From Faecalibacterium sp. UBA1819 (GTDB lineage: Bacteria > Bacillota > Clostridia > Oscillospirales > Ruminococcaceae), in the NCBI GenBank assembly GCA_002315015.1, contig DCEX01000008.1, positions 3,089 through 52,728 on the forward strand: a DNA stretch of 49,640 nucleotides. Direction: 5' to 3'. Numbering within the stretch: position 1 is the first letter of the stretch; the number at the start of each line of letters is the position of its first letter. Under the pieces are notes generated by a model. The model ran no database searches. It was given only the letters and a program-made list of their open reading frames with translations, and was not told the DNA's origin. The position numbers and the translations under genes are program-made. Positions 25,589 through 33,137 of this stretch are shown one piece after another.

Positions 25589-25641
25589 GTTGTTTCTCCT
25601 TTTCTGCCCGCGCTTTCCGAGCGGCGGTGGGTGATAAGCAG

Positions 25642-25675
25642 AAAGGGCCTGAGTGCAGATACACTCAGACCCTTT
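25642..25675 (-). promoter_or_regulatory. Leader hairpin upstream of purE
   Basis: A 14-bp stem (AAAGGGTCTGAGTG and CACTCAGGCCCTTT in the minus-strand RNA, one G-U pair, 6-nt loop) beginning three bases after the leader ORF stop. On the other strand the wobble would be a C-A mismatch, which favours function in the pur transcript. The following CTGCTTATC is not a good T-run, so it may not be a terminator in its own right. Confidence 0.5.
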
Positions 25676-25678
25676 TTG

Positions 25679-25774
25679 TTACACGAATTGCGTTTGACGC
25701 ACGCGGCTGCACTGCGAGTGGGAAAAGGTTACACGATGCCCCTTTGCCGGCAGGACAAACAGGTTTCTATTCAT
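25679..25774 (-). CDS. Candidate 31-aa leader peptide of the pur operon
   Basis: A short ORF, MNRNLFVLPAKGH and onward to QTQFV, in the pur leader, with a very strong AAAGGAGG seven bases before its ATG. The ribosome site lies inside a small inverted repeat (CAAAGG-AGG-CCTTTG, 25776-25790) that could hide it. The stop is three bases from the leader hairpin. No amino acid is clearly over-represented, so simple amino-acid attenuation is not indicated. It may be a regulatory upstream ORF or a real small protein. Confidence 0.45.
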   Translation of the reverse strand: MNRNLFVLPAKGHRVTFSHSQCSRVRQTQFV

Positions 25775-25844
25775 GCAAAGGCCTCCTTTGACAGCGGTTT
25801 TTGCAGCTTTCCTCTCGTGGTTGCATGTGTGCGTTACTGCTTCT

Positions 25845-25873
25845 ATCTTACCCTTTTTCTTATGTAAAATCAA
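25845..25873 (-). promoter_or_regulatory. Promoter of the purine operon
   Basis: On the minus strand: TTGATT (25873-25868), 17 bp, TAAGAT (25850-25845). Transcription should begin near 25838, leaving a leader of about 250 nt before purE. I found no purine riboswitch fold in it. Confidence 0.68.
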
Positions 25874-26071
25874 CCTAAAATCGGTCAATTCACTTCATTT
25901 TCGGAAAAAACGACAAGAAAACCGTTTTGCAAAGGTTGTTTTTGTCACTAGCGGAAAAACAACCTATCTGTCATACAACAGTCGGCACGAGTTTTTGAAA
26001 TTCTGCGATGCAACTGCTTTGATAGCTTACTCTTTAATTTTTATTATCTTTTATAAAAATACGTGTATTTT

Positions 26072-26099
26072 TTGATTGCATTTAAAATAAACATATGAT
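26072..26099 (+). promoter_or_regulatory. Candidate promoter of the secreted protease gene
   Basis: TTGATT (26072-26077), 16 bp, TATGAT (26094-26099), in a strongly AT-rich stretch. The remaining 130 bp to the gene hold no other feature I can support. Confidence 0.5.
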
Positions 26100-26232
26100 A
26101 AAATAATACCATTAAATAGAATATATTAGAAAATTTGGAGATTGTTGTAGAATCTCAACCTTTAAGAGAAGGAAGAGGTGATAAATACCTAGGATATTTT
26201 TATCGTGAAAAAAAATAATGGAGGTTATTGTT

Positions 26233-27300
26233 GTGAAAAAATTTTTTCTTTCTTATTGTCTCACTTGTATGTTGCTTGTTGCACTTACAACAGCCGTTCA
26301 TGCTGAAGAAAACTATTTATCTGAGAAAAATGCAGAACCTTTTGCCGTTAATTGCTCCTCTATCAGTGAAATCTCTGAAACCTTGGGCAATAAAAATTTA
26401 ACATCCAGTGACGGAGTAGTTCACACCGATCTCGAAAGTGTTACATCAATCACCGCGGGTTCGGCAGGTTATTACGAGAGGGACGCATCAACCGGTGATG
26501 TTCACTATGTATCTCCACTTGAGCTTCGTGGAAGATCAGAAGAAATACCACAGTATATCCCCCCCGAATTAAAAGATACAGATACACCCTCTCTAAATTC
26601 TGTAATTGGCAGCGATACCCGAGAGCTCGTTACTACTCTTTCCGGTCCACTGTATAACCACTGTAAGATTATTTCTTATTTTCCCAATGGTTCCGCTGCT
26701 CTTGGCACCGGCTTTGTAGTTGGCACCCATAAAATCGCCACAGCCGGACATGTCCTATATGATCATGGAGCCGGCGGTTGGGCAACGCGTGTTGTGGTTT
26801 ATCCCGCTTCCAACGGCTCAAGCCATCCCATCGGAAGTTATGCAGCTACAACATTTTCTGTTGGCGGCGAGTGGGCAAGTTCAGCGAATCCCAAGGACGA
26901 TTGGGGTCTGATTAAAGTCGGCTCTGATATCGGAAGCAAAACCGGTTGGCTTGGACGAAAAGCATGGAATATTAACGACGTTGTCGGAAAGAATGTTTAC
27001 ATCGGCGGCTACCCCGGAGATCTGAATCACGCCAGTCATAATGTAAATCTCGCAATCAACGCACGTTTTTACATTGCAAACGGTCAAATTAGAGCCGGTT
27101 GGACAAAAGAGCTGCCGGGAATTCTCCATAATGTCGATACTGAAGAAGGACAGAGCGGCGCCCCCTTGTTTGGATATGAAAACGGATTGGGCTATACCGC
27201 TTATGCAATTCATGACTACGGGGTTGGTCAGGCTTCCTCCAGCTATAACGCTGCCGTACTGATGAATGATTGGCTGTTAAATGCAATCAACAAATTTTGA
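26233..27300 (+). CDS. Secreted V8-like (glutamyl endopeptidase type) serine protease
   Basis: A 355-aa exported protease. The GTG at 26233 is chosen since GGAGG lies eight bases ahead; an ATG at 26218 overlaps that site. A signal peptide ends after VHA (about residue 24), followed by a propeptide-like region to about residue 130. The chymotrypsin-fold triad is His173 in ATAGHVLYD, Asp222/223 in KDDWGLI and Ser308 in EEGQSGAPLF, all as in the glutamyl endopeptidase group S1B. Cleavage after Glu is plausible but not proven. AT-rich codon use resembles the agr genes rather than the neighbours. A lipoprotein gene follows 15 bp downstream. Confidence 0.85.
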   Translation: MKKFFLSYCLTCMLLVALTTAVHAEENYLSEKNAEPFAVNCSSISEISETLGNKNLTSSDGVVHTDLESVTSITAGSAGYYERDASTGDVHYVSPLELRGRSEEIPQYIPPELKDTDTPSLNSVIGSDTRELVTTLSGPLYNHCKIISYFPNGSAALGTGFVVGTHKIATAGHVLYDHGAGGWATRVVVYPASNGSSHPIGSYAATTFSVGGEWASSANPKDDWGLIKVGSDIGSKTGWLGRKAWNINDVVGKNVYIGGYPGDLNHASHNVNLAINARFYIANGQIRAGWTKELPGILHNVDTEEGQSGAPLFGYENGLGYTAYAIHDYGVGQASSSYNAAVLMNDWLLNAINKF

Positions 27301-27315
27301 TAAGGACGTTTTTAA

Positions 27316-27744
27316 ATGAAAAAGCGAATACTTCTTCTCTTCATTTTCTGCGCTGGGCTGTTTTCCTCGTGCAGCATGGACGGTGAAGCTTCCGTATCCA
27401 GCTCTCTTGCCGTTTTTTCGGAAATCACAACCACGGAGGTTTCCGGCAAGGTGGAAGGTGCTATGGTGATTAAAATCAAGGAGTCTAACTTTATTGTTTT
27501 CATGGACCATAAAGAAACGGGCTTATCTGACATCGCATACGTTTATTTTGACCCTGACGATGCCAAAATTACGGAACAAGTTGACCGCTTGGAAGTCGGG
27601 GATATCATCAACTTCCAATATGACGACCCATCATCCCCTCTGCGCGAAGTCTATCCGAGCCGTTATTCCACATTGACAAAGTTTGAAGTAGTTGGAAAAG
27701 CGAATGACGCGTTGGTGGAAGAATACAGCCACACAGATTTTTGA
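27316..27744 (+). CDS. Small lipoprotein, possibly DUF3221/YobA-like
   Basis: A 142-aa lipoprotein: MKKR, hydrophobic signal and lipobox FSSC with Cys19, a Ser-rich linker, and a small beta-rich domain with EGAMVIKIKESNFIVFMD, then LEVGDIINFQYDD and VYPSRYSTLTKFEVV. That arrangement resembles OB-fold-like DUF3221 lipoproteins, but the match is loose. AAGGACG precedes the ATG. It probably shares a transcript with the protease gene and may be its membrane partner or an immunity-like factor; this is speculative. Confidence 0.68.
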   Translation: MKKRILLLFIFCAGLFSSCSMDGEASVSSSLAVFSEITTTEVSGKVEGAMVIKIKESNFIVFMDHKETGLSDIAYVYFDPDDAKITEQVDRLEVGDIINFQYDDPSSPLREVYPSRYSTLTKFEVVGKANDALVEEYSHTDF

Positions 27745-27823
27745 CAAAATCTTCAAGAGAGTGTTGTTTCGCGGCAATATAAAAAAGATTTGCAAATTCG
27801 GAATACAAACTTGTTGAAACGGC

Positions 27824-27852
27824 TTGACAAACCGGGCAAAACAGAGTATACT
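27824..27852 (+). promoter_or_regulatory. Promoter of the DAHP synthase leader
   Basis: Perfect TTGACA (27824-27829), 17 bp, TATACT (27847-27852). The transcript should start near 27859, 25 nt before the leader peptide ATG. Confidence 0.85.
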
Positions 27853-27883
27853 TCACCCAATACAAAATTGTGAGGTTTTTCCT

Positions 27884-27982
27884 ATGCGTTTATTTGCGGC
27901 AGCTTTTTATTACGCTTATGGCTATTTCTTTTTTATGAGGAATGGCCGTCTTTGTCGTGCTTTGGCCGCAGGAAACGCATAA
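27884..27982 (+). CDS. Phe/Tyr-rich leader peptide of the aroF attenuator
   Basis: A 32-codon ORF with TGAGG eight bases ahead. Its first 17 residues are MRLFAAAFYYAYGYFFF, nine of them Phe or Tyr, including runs Phe-Tyr-Tyr and Phe-Phe-Phe. A rho-independent terminator follows 15 bp after the stop, then the gene for DAHP synthase. This is the standard design of ribosome-mediated attenuation: with charged tRNA-Phe and tRNA-Tyr scarce, the ribosome stalls and an antiterminator forms. The candidate antiterminator pairs CCGTCT-TT-GTCG (27946-27957) with CGGCAGACGG (28003-28012), the left arm of the terminator. Confidence 0.85.
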   Translation: MRLFAAAFYYAYGYFFFMRNGRLCRALAAGNA

Positions 27983-27997
27983 AATTCCTGCTGACAG

Positions 27998-28038
27998 CGC
28001 CCCGGCAGACGGTTTTGCCCGTCTGTCGGGGCGTTTTT
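27998..28038 (+). terminator. Attenuator terminator before aroF
   Basis: 15-bp stem CGCCCCGGCAGACGG (27998-28012) with CCGTCTGTCGGGGCG (28019-28033), one G-U pair in the plus-strand RNA, then five T. It lies 66 bp before the aroF start, so it must be read through for expression. Confidence 0.9.
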
Positions 28039-28103
28039 GATTTTGTATCCAAAAACAGCAAGGCCGAACCCGATTCGCGCCGGCAAGAGGAGAGGAAAGT
28101 ACC

Positions 28104-29117
28104 ATGATTATTATTTTGAAACAAACCGCAAAACAAGAAGACGTTGCCGCACTGCGCGGCGCGCTGGAGCATTCCGGCCTGTCCATTCACGACTCCAAAG
28201 GCACCGAAACCCATATCTTAGGCTTAATCGGCGACACCTCCTGTGTGGACGTGGACGCGCTGCTGGCCAATGACGCGGTGGAGGATGTCAAGCGCGTCAG
28301 CGAGGGCTACAAAAAAGCCAACCGCAAATTCCACCCCGAAGATACCGTGGTCGATATCGGCGGCCACAAAATCGGCGGCGGCCATTTTGCCGTCATTGCC
28401 GGGCCGTGCAGCGTAGAGAGCGAGGAGCAGATTATCTCCGTCGCGCGTGACGTTCACGAAAGCGGCGCGGGCCTTTTGCGCGGCGGCGCGTTCAAGCCCC
28501 GCACTTCGCCGTATGCGTTCCAAGGTATGCGCGCCGAAGGGCTGGAGCTTTTGCGCAAAGCACGCGAAGCAACGGGAATGCCCATCGTTACGGAAATTAT
28601 GAACACCGAGCATATTCCCATGTTCTCCGACGTGGACGTGATTCAGGTGGGTGCACGCAACATGCAGAACTTTGAGCTTTTGAAAGAGCTGGGCAAGCTG
28701 AAAAACCCCATTTTGCTCAAACGCGGCCTTTCCGCCACCATTGAAGAATGGCTGATGAGCGCCGAGTACATTATGAGCGAAGGCAATGAAAACGTCATTT
28801 TGTGCGAACGCGGCATCCGCACATTTGAAACCTCGATGCGCAACACGCTGGACATCTCTGCGGTACCGATGCTGAAAGCAAAAACACACTTGCCCGTCGT
28901 TGTAGACCCCAGCCATGCTGCGGGGCTTTCGTGGATGGTGGAACCGCTTGCCATGGCGGCGATTGCCGCCGGTGCAGACGGCCTGATGATTGAAGTACAC
29001 AACGACCCGGCACACGCGAAAAGCGACGGCGCACAGAGCCTGACGCCGGCGGCGTTCGACGCACTGATGAAAAAGGCTGCGCCCGCCCTTTCCTTCTTCG
29101 GAAAGACGCTGAACTAA
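28104..29117 (+). CDS. aroF: 3-deoxy-7-phosphoheptulonate (DAHP) synthase
   Basis: First step of the shikimate pathway, joining PEP and erythrose 4-phosphate. The 337-aa protein belongs to the class with an N-terminal ferredoxin-like regulatory domain (about residues 1-66), which in relatives such as Thermotoga binds Tyr or Phe for feedback inhibition. The catalytic barrel has IAGPCSVES, LLRGGAFKPRTSPYAFQG, then ILLKRGLSAT and VVVDPSHAAG. AGAGGAAAG precedes the ATG. Enzyme-level and transcript-level (attenuator) control by the same amino acids is likely. No other aro gene follows. Confidence 0.93.
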   Translation: MIIILKQTAKQEDVAALRGALEHSGLSIHDSKGTETHILGLIGDTSCVDVDALLANDAVEDVKRVSEGYKKANRKFHPEDTVVDIGGHKIGGGHFAVIAGPCSVESEEQIISVARDVHESGAGLLRGGAFKPRTSPYAFQGMRAEGLELLRKAREATGMPIVTEIMNTEHIPMFSDVDVIQVGARNMQNFELLKELGKLKNPILLKRGLSATIEEWLMSAEYIMSEGNENVILCERGIRTFETSMRNTLDISAVPMLKAKTHLPVVVDPSHAAGLSWMVEPLAMAAIAAGADGLMIEVHNDPAHAKSDGAQSLTPAAFDALMKKAAPALSFFGKTLN

Positions 29118-29175
29118 AGCGCATTCGCGGGCATTTTACCAGCTTTTCCCATCGCCAAAAAACGCGCTGCATTGC

Positions 29176-29204
29176 TTGCCTTGCCCCTTGTTATGGGCTA
29201 TAAT
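29176..29204 (+). promoter_or_regulatory. Promoter of the D-aminopeptidase gene
   Basis: TTGCCT (29176-29181), 17 bp, TATAAT (29199-29204). Confidence 0.65.
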
Positions 29205-29260
29205 AAGGACAAATTAAGCCGGGCTGTCTGCACGGACGGCTTTGCAAAGGGGGATGACCT

Positions 29261-30073
29261 ATGAACGTGTTTTTTTCCTGTGATATGGAAGGCTGCTGCG
29301 GTGTGACCAGCTGGCTGGACACCGGAGACGAAGGCGAAGATTACGGCGCTTTTTGCGCAGCTCAGCACCGCATGACGTGCGAAACAGCAGCCGCTTGTGC
29401 CGCCGCTGTGGACGCAGAGGCCGAACGCATTCTTGTAAAAGATGCGCATGGCCTTGGCCGCAACATCGACCTTGCCGCCCTGCCCGAGCAGGTACAGGTC
29501 AACCGCGGCTGGTCCGGCGATATTTACGGCATGATGAGCGGCATTCACCGCGGCCAGTGGGACGCTGTTTGCTTAATTGGCTATCATTCGGGCGCGGGCT
29601 TTGGGGGCAGCCCCTTGGGTCATACGCTGAGCCGAGAGGTTGACTCCATTGAAATGAACGGCGCGCTGATTGACGAGCTGACTCTGAGCGTTTACACGGC
29701 GGCTTGTTTTGGTGTTCCCGTGTGCTTTGTTTCGGGCGATGCGGGCGTGTGCGAGCAGGCACAAAGCCTGATTCCCGGCGTGGCCACCGTACCCACCGGC
29801 AAAGGGGACGGCGGCTCTGTCACCTGTCTGCACCCTGCGCTTGCCGAAACGCGCATTCACGACACGCTGCTGACACAACTCAACAGCGGCAATTATGAAC
29901 AGTGCCGCGTGGAGCTGCCCGCGTCGTTTGATGTGTATGTGCGCTATAAAAACGAGCCGGACGCCTATGCCGCCAGCTTTTATCCCGGCGCGGAACTTTC
30001 GGACGAAAGGACGCTGCATTTTTCATCCATTGATTTTTGCGAGATTCTGCGGCTGTTTCACTTTATCTTATAA
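29261..30073 (+). CDS. M55 family D-aminopeptidase (DppA type)
   Basis: A 270-aa zinc peptidase that trims D-amino-acid peptides, presumably from cell-wall turnover, in the cytoplasm. Metal and active-site motifs are visible: CDMEGCCGV at residues 7-15, VKDAHGLGRN, and IGYHSGAGFGGSPLGHT, as in Bacillus DppA. AAAGGGGG precedes the ATG. No dipeptide transporter genes adjoin it, unlike the Bacillus dpp operon, so it seems to act on its own. Confidence 0.87.
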   Translation: MNVFFSCDMEGCCGVTSWLDTGDEGEDYGAFCAAQHRMTCETAAACAAAVDAEAERILVKDAHGLGRNIDLAALPEQVQVNRGWSGDIYGMMSGIHRGQWDAVCLIGYHSGAGFGGSPLGHTLSREVDSIEMNGALIDELTLSVYTAACFGVPVCFVSGDAGVCEQAQSLIPGVATVPTGKGDGGSVTCLHPALAETRIHDTLLTQLNSGNYEQCRVELPASFDVYVRYKNEPDAYAASFYPGAELSDERTLHFSSIDFCEILRLFHFIL

Positions 30074-30124
30074 GCAGCATGGTGCTGCTGTTTTCTCATA
30101 ATTTTATTGTGAAGGGGAATGGAA

Positions 30125-30745
30125 ATGAATCAAAGAGAGCGAATGGTGGCGGGGCTTTTGTACCGCGCCGACAAAGACGGCTTGCCCGAGGAGCGCATCA
30201 ACGCGCAGATGCTTTGCTATACTTATAATCAAACACCGCCCAATCAATACGAAAAGCGCGTTCAGCTTTTGGACGCGCTGTTGGGCAGTCACGGAAAAAA
30301 TGTATGGATTGAAGCGCCGTTTCGCTGTGACTACGGCAGCAACATCCATGTGGGCGAAAATTTTTATGCCAATTACGACTGCATTTTTCTCGACGTTGCC
30401 CCTATCACCATCGGCAGCGGCGTGATGCTGGCCCCGCGCGTGGGCATTTACACCGCCGGGCATCCCGTGCATCCCGAAACGCGCAATTCCGGCTGGGAAT
30501 TTGGCCGCCCGGTGCGCATTGGGGACAACAGCTGGATTGGCGCAAACGTCGTCATTTGTCCGGGTGTGACCATCGGCGCTAACTGCGTGATTGGCGCGGG
30601 AAGCATTGTCACCAAGGATATCCCCGACAACAGCTTGGCTGTGGGCAATCCGTGCCGCGTGCTGCGTGAAATTACCGAAGCAGACCGCAACACCTATTTC
30701 CGCGGTGAAACGCCCGACATTCCGCTGGATTTGCCGGTAGAATAA
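30125..30745 (+). CDS. Maltose/galactoside O-acetyltransferase family protein
   Basis: A cytoplasmic trimeric acetyltransferase of the left-handed beta-helix family, 206 aa. It has the N-terminal mac domain (RMVAGLLYRADKDGL), hexapeptide repeats such as ITIGSGVMLAPRVGIYTAGH with the catalytic His in TAGHPVH, then IGDNSWIGANVVICPGVTIG and IGAGSIVTKDIPDNSLAVG. It acetylates sugars with acetyl-CoA, probably to detoxify non-metabolised sugars. Of two close ATGs, 30125 has the better spacing from AAGGGG. It lies next to the sucrose locus but in the opposite direction to the kinase. Confidence 0.88.
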   Translation: MNQRERMVAGLLYRADKDGLPEERINAQMLCYTYNQTPPNQYEKRVQLLDALLGSHGKNVWIEAPFRCDYGSNIHVGENFYANYDCIFLDVAPITIGSGVMLAPRVGIYTAGHPVHPETRNSGWEFGRPVRIGDNSWIGANVVICPGVTIGANCVIGAGSIVTKDIPDNSLAVGNPCRVLREITEADRNTYFRGETPDIPLDLPVE

Positions 30746-30752
30746 ACACAAC

Positions 30753-30806
30753 AAACAAGGGAGCAGGAAAGCATTCACACGCTTTCCTGCTCCCTTGTTT
30801 CATTTT
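30753..30806 (+). terminator. Strong bidirectional terminator
   Basis: 20-bp perfect stem (30753-30772 with 30781-30800, 8-nt loop), A-rich on one side and T-rich on the other. It serves both the acetyltransferase gene and the convergent fructokinase gene. Confidence 0.93.
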
Positions 30807-30826
30807 TATAACGGGCAGCTTCTGCC

Positions 30827-31777
30827 TTACACGATTTCCAGCACGCGCTGCTCCGGCACAATGCTGGTAATTCCCCCATGGGTTTGTGTGGAAAGGCTCG
30901 CCGCACAGCACGCAAAGCGCGTTACGGCGGCAAGCTCGGCGGCTGTCAATTCGCCGGGCGCTTTGTTCAAACGCAAAAAGCGGCTCATGGCGCTGCCGCC
31001 GAAAATATCGCCCGCGCCTGTGGTGTCCACCACATGGATTCCGCTGGGGGAAGCCACTTCCGCGCTTGCGTTTTGCGTTGCCGCATAACAGCCCTTCGGC
31101 CCCAGCGTCGCATACACCAGCTGCACGCCGTACTCCGAAAGCAGTTTTTTCGCGCCGTCCTGCGCCGAAAGACCCCACAAAAATTCGATTTCCTCGTCGC
31201 TGATTTTTACAATATCCGCTTGACGCAAGCCCCATTCCATTTGCTCTTTTGCGGCGGCATCGCTCGGCCACAGCGGTTTGCGCAAATTGGGGTCAAAGCT
31301 AATCAGCTTTCCTTGCTTTTTAGCATATTCGACAGCGGCAGCCGTCGCATCGCGTGCCGGCTCGTCTGTGAGGCTGAGCGTACCGAAGTGGAACACTTTG
31401 CATTCATCAATCAGCGAAAGCTCCAGCTCCTCTTTGCACAGGCAGGTATCAGCACCCGGCTTGCGTGCAAAGCTGAAGGAGCGGTTTCCCTCGGCGTCCA
31501 GCGTGACAAACGCCATCGTTGTAAAAACGCCGGGGTCAACCAGAATGCCGCTGGTTTCAATGCCGCGTTCTTCCAAAGTGCGGCGCAAAAGCGCGCCAAA
31601 ACCATCGTCGCCGACTTTTCCGAGCATCGCGGTCGAACACCCGTATGCTTGCAGTGCCGCCAAAAAATTTCCCGGCGCACCGCCCGGCTGTGCTTTCAAC
31701 GTCGGATAACCGGCTTCATCCACCGAAACCGGGGCAAAATCAATCAACAGTTCACCCAGTGCCACAACATCTTTCAT
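30827..31777 (-). CDS. scrK: PfkB-family fructokinase
   Basis: Phosphorylates the fructose freed by the GH32 enzyme. The 316-aa protein has the N-terminal PfkB glycine motif LKAQPGGAPGNFLAALQAYG and the C-terminal anion-hole and base motif VVDTTGAGDIFGGS. AAAGGAG precedes the ATG. It is in one transcription unit with the LacI-type regulator upstream, from which it is separated by 72 bp. Fructokinase is favoured over ribokinase by sequence and by the sucrose-locus context. Confidence 0.88.
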   Translation of the reverse strand: MKDVVALGELLIDFAPVSVDEAGYPTLKAQPGGAPGNFLAALQAYGCSTAMLGKVGDDGFGALLRRTLEERGIETSGILVDPGVFTTMAFVTLDAEGNRSFSFARKPGADTCLCKEELELSLIDECKVFHFGTLSLTDEPARDATAAAVEYAKKQGKLISFDPNLRKPLWPSDAAAKEQMEWGLRQADIVKISDEEIEFLWGLSAQDGAKKLLSEYGVQLVYATLGPKGCYAATQNASAEVASPSGIHVVDTTGAGDIFGGSAMSRFLRLNKAPGELTAAELAAVTRFACCAASLSTQTHGGITSIVPEQRVLEIV

Positions 31778-31849
31778 CCGAATAACTCCTTTCGATTCTA
31801 CCCGCGCAGACCTGCGCGCTTTTCCATCGCCAAACGCCCTGCGTTTGCT

Positions 31850-32854
31850 TTATTCGCCTGTCTCGCTGTCTTTCGTGGTGCCGCCCGGCTGATAGCGAAC
31901 CGGCAGGCATACCAAAGGCGGCAGACAGGTAAAGTCGTTCGACAGCACCATACTGACCGCCGTTTCGGCAAGCTCCGGCACGGGCTGCACAATGGTGGAG
32001 CAAACATAGTCTTTATCTCCAAACATGCGAATGCCGTCAAACCCAATGATTTGAACATCCTCGGGCACACGCAGCCCCAGCGACTTCACAATGCGCTCAA
32101 TCTGCCAGGCCATCAAATCGGTACCGCAGAAAAGCCCATCGAGCGGGAAATCTGTCTCCAGCAAATTACGCCGCAAAAAAGCCTCAAATTCCGCCATAGG
32201 CGTACCGTCCGGCAGGTTGCACAGCTCATAGGACAACCCCGCCTGGGTGCATCCGCTCACAAAGCCGTCGATACGTTTGCTGGGCTCATTGGTAAGAGAG
32301 GAGCCCGTGCGCAGACAAGCCACATGACGGCAGCCGAGCTGGGCCAATTTTTGTGCCGCCAGCTGCCCGCCGCCAAAGTTGTCGGAAGCAACACACGGCA
32401 CAGAAACGCTGAAAAACCGGTCAATGGTAACAAAGGGGATTCCGGCCGGAATATTCAAACTGGGGTTATAAGTAAGCGCGATGATTCCGTCTACCCGGTT
32501 ATGCACCACCATGCTGACAAATTCCTGCTCACGGCTGCGGTCGTATTCCGTAAAGCAAAGCATCATTTTATATCCGCGCCGCTCCAGTGCCATATTGATA
32601 TGGTGCGTCAGCATAGCAAAAAACGGCGCAATCGTGTTGGGAATAATCAGCGCAATGGTGCTGGTGCGGTTGCTTTTCAAAGCCTTTGCGCTGGGGTTTA
32701 CCTGGTAGTTCAGCTTTTTTACCGCCTGCTCTACTTTTAAACGGTAGCTTTCCCCCACGGGAATGCCATTGATTACCTTTGACACCGTTCCCAGTGCCAC
32801 GCCCGCTTCCCGAGCCACATCACTCATAGTGGCGGCTTGGTTTGTTCGTTTCAC
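31850..32854 (-). CDS. LacI-family repressor of the sucrose/fructan locus
   Basis: A 334-aa regulator: N-terminal helix-turn-helix ATMSDVAREAGVALGTVSKV, hinge helix near NPSAKALKSNRT, then a periplasmic-binding-protein-like effector domain. The start is a GTG at 32854 with GAGG upstream. It is divergent from the ABC transporter/GH32 operon. A LacI-type operator (33096-33109) lies just past that operon's promoter, so it likely represses the operon until sucrose, fructose or a derivative binds. The effector cannot be read from sequence. Confidence 0.88.
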   Translation of the reverse strand: MKRTNQAATMSDVAREAGVALGTVSKVINGIPVGESYRLKVEQAVKKLNYQVNPSAKALKSNRTSTIALIIPNTIAPFFAMLTHHINMALERRGYKMMLCFTEYDRSREQEFVSMVVHNRVDGIIALTYNPSLNIPAGIPFVTIDRFFSVSVPCVASDNFGGGQLAAQKLAQLGCRHVACLRTGSSLTNEPSKRIDGFVSGCTQAGLSYELCNLPDGTPMAEFEAFLRRNLLETDFPLDGLFCGTDLMAWQIERIVKSLGLRVPEDVQIIGFDGIRMFGDKDYVCSTIVQPVPELAETAVSMVLSNDFTCLPPLVCLPVRYQPGGTTKDSETGE

Positions 32855-32888
32855 AGCGGTTTCACCTCGATTTCTTATCGTTGTTCTT

Positions 32889-32917
32889 ATTATACTTCCT
32901 TTCCCTTTTCATGTAAA
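32889..32917 (-). promoter_or_regulatory. Promoter of the LacI-type regulator and scrK
   Basis: Minus strand TTTACA (32917-32912), 17 bp, TATAAT (32894-32889). A TTTCATGAAA palindrome (32921-32930) lies immediately upstream. Confidence 0.65.
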
Positions 32918-33051
32918 GCATTTCATGAAAATTATCATATAATTTCATTTCACTCTTTCAATTTCATAGGCAATTTTGCCAATATAAACTTGTTTTAATT
33001 GTGTTTTTCTCCAAAATAATTTGATTTAGATTAATTTTTTTGGAATAAGCA

Positions 33052-33080
33052 TTGACTTTGTGAGAAAAGAGTGCTATTTT
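33052..33080 (+). promoter_or_regulatory. Promoter of the sucrose ABC/GH32 operon
   Basis: TTGACT (33052-33057), 17 bp, TATTTT (33075-33080); start expected near 33087. Confidence 0.65.
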
Positions 33081-33095
33081 TGTTTCACAAGGCTT

Positions 33096-33109
33096 ATGAA
33101 ACGATTCAT
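33096..33109 (+). promoter_or_regulatory. LacI-type operator
   Basis: ATGAAACGATTCAT, 12 of 14 bases symmetric around a central CG, the hallmark of LacI-family sites. It lies about ten bases past the predicted transcription start, where bound repressor would block the polymerase. A CcpA cre site of similar form is an alternative reading. Confidence 0.6.
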
Positions 33110-33137
33110 GAAGCAAGTGCACGAAGGAGGAAATTGC

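Noticed and set aside
25589..25845. Purine, ZTP or other known riboswitch in the purE leader
   Set aside because: I could not find the conserved core bases of these classes by eye. A covariance-model search would be decisive.
30878..32740. 620-codon plus-strand frame opposite the fructokinase and LacI-type genes
   Set aside because: The minus-strand proteins have clear family motifs and proper starts; this frame is a shadow.
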